This document shows positions 46,644 to 54,740 of a stretch of 64,000 bases of DNA, piece by piece (positions within the stretch are counted from its first letter, which is position 1; the number at the start of each line of letters is the position of its first letter). A program made the position numbers and the translations under genes. The notes beneath the pieces are model-generated. The model saw nothing but the letters and a program-made list of their open reading frames with translations, was not told the origin of the DNA and searched no databases. Origin of the DNA: Chitinophaga alhagiae (GTDB lineage: Bacteria > Bacteroidota > Bacteroidia > Chitinophagales > Chitinophagaceae); the NCBI RefSeq assembly GCF_003568665.1, contig NZ_QXMH01000001.1, positions 1,674,001 through 1,738,000 of the forward strand, read 5' to 3'.

Positions 46644-47108
46644 TTAAAACACGATACACACTTTGGTGTGTTTTATTTCGGATAAATTGATATTTGTTTG
46701 TTTAATTTCTTTCTTTTTACCAATGGTCTCCTCCAGGAGCAGCTCCGTGTCTGTAACGGAGAGGAGCTTGCCTTCCGTGACGGTACCGTCCAGCCGGGTT
46801 ACCTCCACCTTGCGGCCAATGTTCTTGGTGAACTGCCGCGGTGTTTTCAAGGGCTCATCCAGTCCGGGAGAGGAAACTTCCAGGGAGAAATCGTTATCAG
46901 GGAACAGCCCGGCGGCTTCCAGCTGCGGGTATAATTGCCTGTTGAGCGATACCAGCTTGTCAATTGACGCTCCGTTATCTGCATCCACAAAGACCTTCAC
47001 ATTATTGGTGGGTTTAATACGTACCTCCACCAGGAAATACTCCGGCTTGTCTGCCAGCAACGCTTCCAGCATTTCCCGGATGCGTGCTATCACTTGTTCA
47101 TTTGCCAT
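46644..47108 (-). CDS. rimP: Ribosome maturation factor RimP
   Basis: 154 aa from ATG 47108; the frame open to 47168 contains the leader hairpin and is not used. It reads EYFLVEVRIKPTNNVKVFVD in the N-terminal alpha/beta domain, then VSLNRQLYPQLE and the family signature LEVSSPGLDEPLKTPRQF. A C-terminal SH3-like barrel follows. RimP assists 30S subunit assembly. First gene of the rimP-nusA-infB operon. Confidence 0.94.
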   Translation of the reverse strand: MANEQVIARIREMLEALLADKPEYFLVEVRIKPTNNVKVFVDADNGASIDKLVSLNRQLYPQLEAAGLFPDNDFSLEVSSPGLDEPLKTPRQFTKNIGRKVEVTRLDGTVTEGKLLSVTDTELLLEETIGKKKEIKQTNINLSEIKHTKVCIVF

Positions 47109-47120
47109 ACCAAAAAGAAG

Positions 47121-47143
47121 AAGGGGACAACGCGCGTCCCCTT
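47121..47143 (-). promoter_or_regulatory. Leader hairpin directly before rimP
   Basis: AAGGGGAC (47121-47128) and GTCCCCTT (47136-47143) are perfect complements with a 7-nt loop. On the transcript the stem is followed by CTTCTTTTTGG and ends 12 nt before the rimP ATG. It can act as an attenuator or as a structure controlling ribosome access to the operon's first gene. Confidence 0.5.
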
Positions 47144-47165
47144 CATTTGAATCATTTTTCCTGTA

Positions 47166-47195
47166 CAAAATTAGTATTTATTTTCATTCCAAAAA
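47166..47195 (-). promoter_or_regulatory. Promoter of the rimP-nusA-infB operon (TTTTTG - 16 bp - TAATTTTG)
   Basis: Minus-strand -33-like TTTTTG (47190-47195) and -7 TAATTTTG (47166-47173) fit the Bacteroidota consensus apart from a slightly short spacer. The start site would be near 47159, giving a ~50-nt leader that contains the 47121-47143 hairpin. Confidence 0.55.
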
Positions 47196-47268
47196 CTATT
47201 TCTTCCAAATATAACACCGCGGAAAGCCCGCACCCAGTCATATTATTAATTAGCTTAATGAAATACGA

Positions 47269-47574
47269 ATGCGCGGATATTGGTTTAACTTAGGGAAGAT
47301 GTTTCCCCGGATCAATATGGAGCTGGCCGCCTGGGTGGCGGGCTTGGCGTACCTGGCGGCAATAGACCCGCATGCCGGCCTGCCGAGCTTTTGCGTGTTC
47401 AGGCTGGCGGGGTTCAGCGGCTGCCCGGGCTGCGGGCTGGGCACCTCCGTGAGCCTGCTGCTGCACGGGGAGCTGCGCGAGAGCCTGGCCCACCATTGGC
47501 TGGGACTGCCGGCGCTGGCGTTACTGGTGGCGCGCATCGTTAAACTGACCAAACTTCAATTCAGATATGAATGA
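47269..47574 (+). CDS. DUF2752 membrane protein
   Basis: 101 aa. The defining motif GFSGCPGCGLGTSVSLLLHG, with its two cysteines followed by a helix, marks DUF2752; flanking helices are ELAAWVAGLAYLAAI and WLGLPALALLVARI. Function is unknown; the Cys pair suggests metal or redox involvement. It is translationally coupled to the TM2-domain gene by an 8-bp overlap, a pairing common in Bacteroidota. Confidence 0.85.
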   Translation: MRGYWFNLGKMFPRINMELAAWVAGLAYLAAIDPHAGLPSFCVFRLAGFSGCPGCGLGTSVSLLLHGELRESLAHHWLGLPALALLVARIVKLTKLQFRYE

Positions 47575-47920
47575 CTTCTATTTTGCCGCACTGCCCGGAA
47601 TGGACCATGAGGAGCTGGTCTGGCTGGAAGAGCTGACCAAGAAATATGATCCGGAAACACGGAAACGTTTCCTGATGCTGTACCAGAACCGGCGGAAAGA
47701 CCCGCAGACCATTCTCATTACCTGCCTGCTGGGTTTTGTGGGAGTAAACGGCATTCACCGTTTCCTGATGGACCAGGTGTTGTGGGGCCTGCTGTTCCTT
47801 TTCACCGGCGGCTTTTGCCTGGTGGGTACTATCATAGACGCCATCAACTACCGCAAGCTGACCTGGGAGTACAACAAACAGGCGTCTATGGAAATTGCCG
47901 CCATGCTGGGGAAATTTTGA
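47567..47920 (+). CDS. TM2 domain-containing protein
   Basis: 117 aa. A cytosolic N-terminal half (about 1-48) is followed by two helices with the TM2 signature: ITCLLGFVGVNGIHRFLMDQ then LLFLFTGGFCLVGTIIDAIN. The DRF-type turn is represented by GIHRF. TM2 proteins have no agreed function; the DUF2752-TM2 pair may form one membrane complex. The start lies inside the end of the DUF2752 gene. Confidence 0.87.
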   Translation: MNDFYFAALPGMDHEELVWLEELTKKYDPETRKRFLMLYQNRRKDPQTILITCLLGFVGVNGIHRFLMDQVLWGLLFLFTGGFCLVGTIIDAINYRKLTWEYNKQASMEIAAMLGKF

Positions 47921-48040
47921 TGCGGGCAGTATGCAACGGCCGGTGAACAGGCCGCCGCTATCCGTTTTTCCGGTGCCGGATACCACGTTCCCATTACGTT
48001 AAAGAAACCTTAAAATGCCTGGTAAAAAGGCAGAGACCGT

Positions 48041-48048
48041 TATCTTTG
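48041..48048 (+). promoter_or_regulatory. -7 box TATCTTTG of the DUF4834 gene
   Basis: TAnnTTTG ending 7 bp before ATG 48056. Transcription would begin at or next to the start codon, so the mRNA may be leaderless. No clear -33 TTG is present. Confidence 0.45.
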
Positions 48049-48055
48049 TGTGATT

Positions 48056-48298
48056 ATGTTAAGGTTACTATTTTATATTTTTATAGGCTGGATACTGTAC
48101 AAACTGGTATTTGACTTCATCATTCCCGTATACCGCGGCACCAAACAGGTGCGCCGCCAGGTGCGGGATATGCAGCAACACATGCAGGAACAGTTCCGCC
48201 AACAGCAACAACAACAGCAAGCTCCGCCACAGCCCACTTCCCCATCCGCACCCAAGCGTGAAAAGGGCGATTATATCGACTTCGAGGAAGTGAAATAA
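48056..48298 (+). CDS. DUF4834 family small membrane protein
   Basis: 80 aa from ATG 48056 (a GTG two codons earlier lies in the promoter). One N-terminal helix, LRLLFYIFIGWILYKLVFDF, then IIPVYRGTKQVRRQVRDMQQ, a glutamine run of seven to eight residues, and an acidic end KGDYIDFEEVK. This is the DUF4834 pattern, restricted to Bacteroidota and of unknown function. Its stop abuts that of the convergent HAD gene. Confidence 0.85.
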   Translation: MLRLLFYIFIGWILYKLVFDFIIPVYRGTKQVRRQVRDMQQHMQEQFRQQQQQQQAPPQPTSPSAPKREKGDYIDFEEVK

Positions 48299-48916
48299 CT
48301 AATTCCTGAATATATCCAGTACGGTTTTCGGCGCCTGCAGGTGAATGACCTGTATACCCAGGTGGCTGGCCGCGTCTACGTTCGGCAGCGTGTCATCTAT
48401 GAACAGGGTTTCTTCCGGGCGCAGGTGGTTCTCGTCCAGGATGACCTGGTAGGCCTCCTTTTCTGGTTTGCGGAAACCGATAAGATGGGAGTAATAACTC
48501 TTGTCGAAGAACGCCCCTAGGGAAGGGATGCCACGGCTGCGCTCCAGTATCTTGTTCACTTCTCTTAAATGGATGGCGTTGGTGTTGCTGAGGAGGTAGA
48601 GGTTGCAGTGCAGCCTCAACTGCTGCAGCAGCTGCAGCCGCGCCAGCGGGAAATCCAGCAGCATGGCGTTCCAGGCATCAATGATCTGCTGGCTGGTGAC
48701 TTCTCCGGGGATGTGGGGCCGCAGTTGTTCGATGAAATCTTCATCTGACACGCGCCCGGTTTCGAGGTCTTCAAAAAGGGCATTGGCATGGAACTGGGAA
48801 TAGAGCTCCGTGAAGTTCTTTACACCCAGGTCTGTGAAGGCCTTGTTGGTAAGCTGGTAGTTGATGTTGAGGAGTACGCCCCCGAGGTCGAAGATGATGT
48901 TTTTGATTCCTTGCAT
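48299..48916 (-). CDS. HAD family phosphatase (YihX-like)
   Basis: 205 aa. Motif I is IIFDLGGVLLNINY (nucleophile and acid Asp; here the second position is Gly-Gly-Val as in the YihX/epoxide hydrolase-type subgroup). Motif II is NLYLLSNTNAIH, motif III Lys in IGFRKPEKEAYQVIL, and motif IV ETLFIDDTLPNVDAA. A helical cap lies at about 18-85. It probably dephosphorylates a sugar phosphate or nucleotide in the cytosol. Confidence 0.9.
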   Translation of the reverse strand: MQGIKNIIFDLGGVLLNINYQLTNKAFTDLGVKNFTELYSQFHANALFEDLETGRVSDEDFIEQLRPHIPGEVTSQQIIDAWNAMLLDFPLARLQLLQQLRLHCNLYLLSNTNAIHLREVNKILERSRGIPSLGAFFDKSYYSHLIGFRKPEKEAYQVILDENHLRPEETLFIDDTLPNVDAASHLGIQVIHLQAPKTVLDIFRN

Positions 48917-48964
48917 GGCGGGGGCAAGTTGAAAAAAATTCTGGTAATTTGTATAAAAAATATT

Positions 48965-48972
48965 TACTTTTG
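48965..48972 (+). promoter_or_regulatory. Possible -7 box TACTTTTG for the tRNA gene
   Basis: Matches TAnnTTTG about 60 bp before the tRNA. An upstream TTTG (48948-48951) is only 13 bp away, too close for a normal -33, so the call is weak. Confidence 0.3.
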
Positions 48973-49031
48973 CCGTCCCTTGAGAAAAGGGCCCAAAAAG
49001 TTTGTTATATATTTTATTGTCCGAAAGGACC

Positions 49032-49105
49032 GGTCCTATAGCTCAGTTGGTTAGAGCACCTGACTCATAATCAGGGGGTCCCAGGTTCAAGCCCTGGTGG
49101 GACCA
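49032..49105 (+). tRNA. tRNA with anticodon CAU (Met, or Ile2)
   Basis: A 74-nt cloverleaf without encoded CCA. The acceptor stem GGTCCTA (49032-49038) pairs with TGGGACC (49098-49104, one G-T), discriminator A49105. D-arm AGCTCAGTTGGTTAGAGC; anticodon stem-loop CTGACTCATAATCAG with CAT; T-arm CCAGGTTCAAGCCCTGG. CAU is read as elongator methionine or, after lysidine modification, isoleucine; sequence alone does not settle it. A terminator follows, and then integrase remnants. Confidence 0.93.
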
Positions 49106-49108
49106 CGA

Positions 49109-49136
49109 AGGCAGCCTTAAACAGGTTGCCTTTTTT
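49109..49136 (+). terminator. Terminator of the tRNA transcript
   Basis: AGGCAGCC (49109-49116) pairs with GGTTGCCT (49124-49131) with one G-T, then TTTTTT. It begins 3 bp after the tRNA. Confidence 0.75.
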
Positions 49137-49257
49137 ATTTCCTATGAACCACTTACTAGTGGCGGGTTTGAGGCTATGCCTCTTTCTAAAGTCTTCATTT
49201 TTATTCTTTATAAGTTTCCCGGCTTCATGACCCTTCACCTTCAATTTGGGTCACGAA

Positions 49258-49449
49258 ATGGGTTACAAGCCAAAAGCCCCTAAAGGGGAAATCAGTATTG
49301 ATAATCACAGGGGGAAAATCAGGTTAAGGTGGCGGCATGAGGGGGTCAGATACCCGTTAAGCCTTCCTTATACCTACTCTCCTGAAAATATGCATCATGC
49401 TACTATTAAAATAGCGGAAATGTGTCATATTGTTAGAGATTGGGTTTGA
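49258..49449 (+). pseudogene. Tyrosine-recombinase integrase, N-terminal arm-binding fragment
   Basis: 63 codons from ATG 49258. APKGEISIDNHRGKIRLRWR then YPLSLPYTYSPENMHHATIK matches the arm-type DNA-binding N-terminus of phage/island integrases (typically xGSVxIexFRGRLRLRWR...YSLSLGLxDTPENR). The core-binding and catalytic domains are gone: the frame stops at 49447, exactly where an IS256-type remnant runs in from the other side. It lies 150 bp after the tRNA and points away from it, as integrases of tRNA-inserted elements usually do. Confidence 0.75.
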
Positions 49450-49687
49450 GTCTGTCTCCAAAGATAATAGATAGCTGTGCAAGAGTCTGATTCCAGTTGT
49501 GGACTGGTTTGTTCCACTTGGCATAGATATTCTCCTGAACAAGGAATAAGAGTTTCATCAGGGCGCCTTTCGATTGGGTTACAGCCCTTAGCTGCCGATG
49601 GAATCCCTCGATGATATTTGTGGTATACATGATCCTGCGAACATCCTTGTATGACGAAATGAATCGTATTACATGATTATCATTTAC
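49433..49687 (-). pseudogene. IS256-family transposase, C-terminal fragment
   Basis: On the minus strand FISSYKDVRRIMYTTNIIEG followed by FHRQLRAVTQSKGALMKLLF and QTLAQLSIIFGDRL is the C-terminal catalytic end of mutator-type (IS256) transposases; the Glu of NIIEGF is the last residue of the DDE triad. The rest of the protein is absent; in frame upstream there is a TAA at 49690-49688. The last 17 bp overlap the end of the integrase fragment. Between 49688 and 50004 there is only a 27-codon frame (49771-49688), not recognised. Confidence 0.8.
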
Positions 49688-50004
49688 TTATGGAAATATG
49701 ATTTCATGGACTTCCTTTACAGTCATGCCGGTAAATTGGGTGGTCATGACAATACGGTATGGTGTTTTCATACTTCAGGGTTTGAGGTTAATATAGCCCT
49801 CTTTCTCGTCTTCAGCCTTGATATATATCAAGAAAATAAAGCTCCTTGAGCAAACGATCAACCCCTGTGAGTATTTTCCCTCCCCCCTTTACCGGAATTT
49901 TGCACCACCATGCTACCTATGCCTCCCCTATGCCGTTTCTCAAACGAGATGCCCCGCTGCATTTAGTCCGGAACGTCAATTTTTGTTTAATAAACCATAC
50001 CCAT

Positions 50005-50511
50005 ATGAAATCAAAAATGACCGCTATCGCCGGCATGCTGGTAGCTTTTTCAATGACCGCTTTTGCCCAATCCTCCGCCGACGCTACTGCCACGGCCACT
50101 ATTATCACGCCCATCAGCATCAGCAAAACCGTTGACCTGAATTTTGGCAATGTTGCCGTAGGCGCAAGCACCGGCACTGTAGTATTAACGCCGGCCGGCG
50201 GACGTTCGGCAACCGGGGGTGTAAGCCTTCCCACAACGGGTGGTACCGTTACCGCAGCATCTTTTGATGTAACAGGTGAAGGCACCTATACCTATTCCAT
50301 CACCCTGCCCTCTTCCGTGACCATTACGCGGAACACCGGCTCGGAAACCATGACGGTAAATACTTTTACCAGCACACCGTCTACAACAGGCGCACTCACC
50401 GCAGGCGCTCAAACACTTACCGTTGGAGCTACGCTGAACGTAGGGGCAGACCAGGTACCGGGCACATATGTTTCCGGCACCACCTTTACCGTAACAGTTA
50501 ACTACAACTAA
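50005..50511 (+). CDS. DUF4402 secreted protein, putative fibre subunit 1
   Basis: 168 aa from ATG 50005 (the frame opens at 49846, but the signal peptide starts here: MKSKMTAIAGMLVAFSMTAF-AQ). The mature chain is Thr/Ser/Val/Ala-rich and all beta. ATATATIITPISISKTVDLN followed by FGNVAVGASTGTVVLTPAGG, the TITRNTGSETMTV strand and the C-terminal PGTYVSGTTFTVTVNYN are the DUF4402 pattern. DUF4402 proteins look like pilin-type subunits in chaperone-usher systems. First gene of the 50.0-54.7 kb surface locus. Confidence 0.85.
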   Translation: MKSKMTAIAGMLVAFSMTAFAQSSADATATATIITPISISKTVDLNFGNVAVGASTGTVVLTPAGGRSATGGVSLPTTGGTVTAASFDVTGEGTYTYSITLPSSVTITRNTGSETMTVNTFTSTPSTTGALTAGAQTLTVGATLNVGADQVPGTYVSGTTFTVTVNYN

Positions 50512-50633
50512 AAGAAGCGGCTGACTGGAAAAGGATACCCTGCATCACGCAGGCAGTGAAGGCATGGCTGTTGTACGCGGCCTCCGGCACTGCTTTTCTA
50601 GTCAGCCTCTTTTTTGCAATCCCTCTACCTGTC

Positions 50634-51512
50634 ATGCAACAACTTCATTTTCCGCGGCGGGGCCTGTTACTATTGGCCATTACAGGCGCCCTGCTGCTTT
50701 CTGCTCTTCCCTTCCGGCAAACAATGGCCCAGGGCAACCTGATGATAATGCCCCGGAGGGTGGTTTTTGAGAACAGTAAAAGACTGCACGAGCTGAACCT
50801 CATCAATACCGGGCAAGACACTGCGCGGTACGCTATTTCACTGAAGCACTACCGTATGAAAGACGATGGTTCTTTTGAAGAAATAGACACCGCCGCTCAC
50901 GATGCCAGTTTTGCCGACAAATACTTACGCTTCTTCCCGAGAAATGTTGTGCTGGGCCCCGGTGAGGCCCAGTCTGTCCGCATCCAGCTGACCCAGACCG
51001 GTAGGTTGCTCCCGGGAGAATACAGGTCTCATCTATATTTCCGGGCTGTGCCAAATGAAGCCCCGCTCGGCCAGGAACCCGCCGGGCAATAAGCTGCCGG
51101 CGTAGCGGTGAAGCTGGTACCTATATTCGGCATTTCCATACCGGTTATTATCCGCGTGGGTACACGTGATACGGAAGTAAGCCTTTCCGCCGCTTCCCTG
51201 GAAATGACAGACCCCGCCACACCGCTCCTGAACCTGTCACTTCACCGAAAAGGCAACATGTCTGTCTACGGCAACATCACCGTAGAGCATGTTTCACCAA
51301 CAGGCGCCGTTACAAAAGTGGGCACCGTACAGGGGCTGGCGGTATATACGCCTAATTCCGTACGACATGTAAAAATTCCGCTTGCCAACGCTGCCGGGGT
51401 GAATTACAACCGCGGCAGGCTGCGTATCGCATACAAGGAACCACCGGAAACAGGCGCCGCTTCTATTGCGCAAACACAGTTGCCGCTGACCGGCAACGCA
51501 CTTCAAAACTAG
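50634..51512 (+). pseudogene. PapD-like periplasmic chaperone interrupted by one in-frame TAA
   Basis: From ATG 50634 a signal peptide (LLLLAITGALLLSALPFRQT) leads to the N-terminal chaperone domain (NLMIMPRRVVFENSKRLHEL, FFPRNVVLGPGEAQSVRIQL, PGEYRSHLYFRAVPNEAPLG). TAA at 51090-51092 stops it. In the same frame, without any shift, reading continues AAGVAVKLVPIFGISIPVII, the G1 strand, and a second Ig-like domain to TAG 51510-51512. The stop falls in the loop before G1. Joined, the halves give ~291 residues, a normal chaperone length. A GTG at 51108 could restart the second half but would lack a signal peptide. Explanations: nonsense mutation, sequencing error, or readthrough. Confidence 0.82.
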
Positions 51513-52013
51513 ATGATGGGCATAACCTGGTTAAAACAAAAGCAGTTGCCGGCAATGATCTGTACGGTGACCTGCTTTCTCTTCAGCACGGCCGCCGCCG
51601 CGCAAATAACGGCCGTCAGCACGGCGCAGCAGCTGAGCTTCGGCGCGTTTTCCCAAGGCAATTCCGGGGGAACGGTAACGGTTAACGCCAGCGGTACCCG
51701 GTCTTCTACCGGCGATGTGATACTGGTCAACATGGGTGTTTCCTATTTCCCTGCCATATTTGAAGTGGAGGCGGCGCAGGGCACTATTATCAATATCGTC
51801 AACGGCCCGGACGTTCCGCTGAACGGCAGCAATGGCGGCAGCATGCAGCTGCACATCGGGAACGCGGACCAGACCCTGCCGTTCGTAACTACCGCAACAC
51901 CGCCGGCACGCACTTCTGTCAAGATCGGCGCCACGCTTACCGTGGGCGCACGCGCCGCCAACCCGCCGGGCAATTACAGCGGCACTTTCTCAGTAACCTT
52001 TATTCAGGAATAA
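51513..52013 (+). CDS. DUF4402 secreted protein, putative fibre subunit 2
   Basis: 166 aa. ATG 51513 directly follows the chaperone stop (a second ATG at 51516 is possible). The signal peptide ends FLFSTAAAAQ. The mature part reads ITAVSTAQQLSFGAFSQGNS, GTVTVNASGTRSSTGDVILV, and a terminal strand NPPGNYSGTFSVTFIQE, again the DUF4402 fold. It differs clearly from the first copy, so it may be a tip or anchor subunit rather than a duplicate. Six bp separate it from the usher gene. Confidence 0.83.
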   Translation: MMGITWLKQKQLPAMICTVTCFLFSTAAAAQITAVSTAQQLSFGAFSQGNSGGTVTVNASGTRSSTGDVILVNMGVSYFPAIFEVEAAQGTIINIVNGPDVPLNGSNGGSMQLHIGNADQTLPFVTTATPPARTSVKIGATLTVGARAANPPGNYSGTFSVTFIQE

Positions 52014-52019
52014 TCACAG

Positions 52020-54659
52020 ATGACTGGCAAACACAGGCAGCACTCAGCCCTATATTCAATGCTTCGCACTTATTGTAAGACGGCTGCCGGCCTGCTGCTG
52101 GCTTTGCTGCTGCCCATTGCAGGCATGGCGGAAGACGAGCCGGCGTATGACGCCATCACCATCCAGCTGACCGTGAAGCAGGTTGGCAATATGGATGTGA
52201 TGGCCGTTATAACCGGGCAGGAGCTTTACCTCCCCGTGTCTGATGTTTTTAACTTCCTGAAGATCAAAAACACCCTGTCTGCGGACATGAACACCGTCAG
52301 CGGTTTTTGGGTAACGCCTGAAGCCCCGTTCGTTATTGACAAAAGCCGCCACCGCATCAGCTACCGCCAGCAGGTGTTTGACCTGCCGCCCGGCGATATG
52401 ATGGTGGTAGAAAACAGCCTCTATCTGAAATCCCATCTCTTCGGTAAAATATTCGGCCTGCCTTGCTCCTTCAGCTTCAGGAACCTCTCCGCAGTTATGG
52501 ACGCCACGCCAGACCTGCCGGTAATACGGGAAATGAAGCAGGAAATGATGCGCCGCAACCTGCGGCAGCTCAGGCAGGAGCCCGAGGCGGACACAACCAT
52601 CACCCGCAACGACCCTTTCTTCCGCTTCGGCATGGCAGACTGGGAAGCCGTAGTAACACGCCCGGGAGAAGGCCCGGTGGGCACCCGGCTCAATTTGTCT
52701 CTCGGGGCCACCCTGGCAGGCGGTGAAGCCACCGTAGCGCTCAATTACCAGAACAATACACCCTTTTCTTCGGCAAGACAATATTTTTCCTGGCGCTATG
52801 TCAATAACGACAACTCGCTTGTACGCCAGGTAAGGGCCGGGCATATAGCCCCGCAGGCCGTTTCCACCATCCTAGACCCTGTTGTGGGCATACAGGTCAC
52901 CAATACGCCCACGCTGTACAGGCGCTCCTTCGGTACCTACACGGTAAGCCAGTTTACCGAGCCGGACTGGATAGTGGAGCTGTATGTGAACAATGTGATC
53001 GTTGATTACACCCGCGCGGACGCTACCGGCTTCTTCACGTTCGACATTCCGCTGATGTACGGCAACTCCCTTATCCAGCTCCGGTTTTACGGGCCTTGGG
53101 GAGAAGAGCGCTCCAGCGTGCAGAACATCGTGATCCCCTTCAACCTTGTTCCTCAGCGGGAACTGGAATACACCGTGAGCGCCGGCGTGCTGACAGATAC
53201 GCTCAACAGCCTGTTTGCCAGGGCCAACTTCAACTATGGCCTTGGCCGGCAGATAACCGTGGGGGGCGGCATGGAATATCTTTCTTCTGTTTTCTCCGAC
53301 AAAGGCATGCCTTTCCTGAATACCACGTTCAAGCCTTTTAACAATATGCTGGTATCCGCGGAATACATGCATGACGTGAGGTCAAAAGCAGTGGCCAGCT
53401 ACCGCCTGCCGTCAGACCTGCAGGCAGAGCTGAATTACACCAGGTACGCCAAAGGCCAGCGGGCCATCAACAACCGCGCGCTGGAAGAAAGGAAGGCCAT
53501 TGTGTCCATGCCATTACGAACGCAGCGCTACGTGGTATTTTCCCGGCTAACGTTCAGTGAGATCATTGCCCCTCGTGTGCTTTATCCCACAGCAACCAAG
53601 TACCGCAACATTCCGAAAACAAAATACACCTCTTCAGACCTGATGCTGTCCGCCTCCTTCCGCCGCTTCAGTACCAATTTTACTACTACCGGTTTGTTCA
53701 TTGCGGAAAACGATCCCTACATGTACAGCCTTCTTTCCCTGGCTTACCGGCTGCCAGCCAGGTTTACGTTCAAGCCGCAGGCCCAGTACCAGTACAACGA
53801 TGGCCGCTTCATTACCATGCGGCTGGAAATGGAAAAGCAACTGGCGGGAAGGGGCTTCATAAACATTGCCTATGAAAAGAACTTTTATACACAAAGCAAT
53901 AATGTGATGCTGGGCGTGTCTTTCGACCTGTCTTTTATGAGAGCGGCGTTTGCAGCGGCCAGGAGCAACAATACCACCACCCTGATGCAGTCTGCCGGCG
54001 GCAGCCTCATCTACGACAACAAAAGCAGCCATGTAACCCTGCGCAACCGCCCGGCGGTAGGCACCGGCGCCATATCCATCCTCCCGTATCTCGATCTGAA
54101 TGGCAATAACCGCCGCGACCGGGGCGAGCCCAGGGTAACCGGCTTGAAGCCGCGCATCAACGGCGGCCGGTTAATGAAAGAGGCCCGGGATACCGTTACC
54201 CGCGTGTTTGACCTGGAGGCCTACAGGAACTACTACCTTGAGCTGGATGACAGCGGCCTGGAGAACATTGCCTGGCAGTTAAAAAAGAAAACCATGAACG
54301 TGGCCGTTGCCCCCAACCAGGTGAAGTTGGTAGAGGTGCCAATTGCGGTAAAGGGCGAAGCATCCGGCATGGTATACCTGCTGAAGAACGGGAAGCAGGC
54401 AGGCCTTGGGCGCATCATTGTCTCCTTCTATGACAGCAACGGCATGCTTGCAGGAAAAACAGTTACCGAACCAGACGGCTTTTTCAGCTACCTGGGGCTG
54501 GCCCCCGGCGCGTATACGGCCCGTATTGACGATCAGCAGCTGGAAAAACTGCGGATGGTGTCTGCTACAGGGGAGGCGCCCTTTACCATAGCAGCAAGTA
54601 CACAGGGCGCCGTGGCGGATGGGCTGGTGTTCAGGCTGAAGCAGGAAGTGGAAAAGTGA
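52020..54659 (+). CDS. Outer-membrane usher-like protein of a chaperone-usher system
   Basis: 879 aa (an ATG at 52062 may be the true start, opening the signal peptide). The N-terminal domain of about 25-150 is beta-rich (LTVKQVGNMDVMAVITGQEL). A long barrel follows with many aromatic-ended strands. A plug-like insert around residues 308-378 reads WIVELYVNNVIVDYTRADAT then GNSLIQLRFYGPWGEERSSV, as in FimD/alternate ushers. The C-terminus has a signature LPYLDLNGNNRRDRGEPRV and a carboxypeptidase-regulatory-like Ig domain (about 780-836, TVTEPDGFFSYLGLAPGAYT). It should translocate and anchor the DUF4402 subunits delivered by the chaperone. Confidence 0.82.
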   Translation: MTGKHRQHSALYSMLRTYCKTAAGLLLALLLPIAGMAEDEPAYDAITIQLTVKQVGNMDVMAVITGQELYLPVSDVFNFLKIKNTLSADMNTVSGFWVTPEAPFVIDKSRHRISYRQQVFDLPPGDMMVVENSLYLKSHLFGKIFGLPCSFSFRNLSAVMDATPDLPVIREMKQEMMRRNLRQLRQEPEADTTITRNDPFFRFGMADWEAVVTRPGEGPVGTRLNLSLGATLAGGEATVALNYQNNTPFSSARQYFSWRYVNNDNSLVRQVRAGHIAPQAVSTILDPVVGIQVTNTPTLYRRSFGTYTVSQFTEPDWIVELYVNNVIVDYTRADATGFFTFDIPLMYGNSLIQLRFYGPWGEERSSVQNIVIPFNLVPQRELEYTVSAGVLTDTLNSLFARANFNYGLGRQITVGGGMEYLSSVFSDKGMPFLNTTFKPFNNMLVSAEYMHDVRSKAVASYRLPSDLQAELNYTRYAKGQRAINNRALEERKAIVSMPLRTQRYVVFSRLTFSEIIAPRVLYPTATKYRNIPKTKYTSSDLMLSASFRRFSTNFTTTGLFIAENDPYMYSLLSLAYRLPARFTFKPQAQYQYNDGRFITMRLEMEKQLAGRGFINIAYEKNFYTQSNNVMLGVSFDLSFMRAAFAAARSNNTTTLMQSAGGSLIYDNKSSHVTLRNRPAVGTGAISILPYLDLNGNNRRDRGEPRVTGLKPRINGGRLMKEARDTVTRVFDLEAYRNYYLELDDSGLENIAWQLKKKTMNVAVAPNQVKLVEVPIAVKGEASGMVYLLKNGKQAGLGRIIVSFYDSNGMLAGKTVTEPDGFFSYLGLAPGAYTARIDDQQLEKLRMVSATGEAPFTIAASTQGAVADGLVFRLKQEVEK

Positions 54660-54740
54660 TCCCGGGGGGCTTCAATTTTCAGCGCCCCTATGATTTCCCC
54701 CAAACTTCCCGTAAATTCATCCCGACCTAAAAAAACCCTC

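Noticed and set aside
49688-49771. 27-codon minus-strand frame (starts MKTPYRIVMTTQFTGMTV) just upstream of the IS256 fragment
   Set aside because: It is in the same frame as the fragment but does not resemble IS256 transposases; too short to call.
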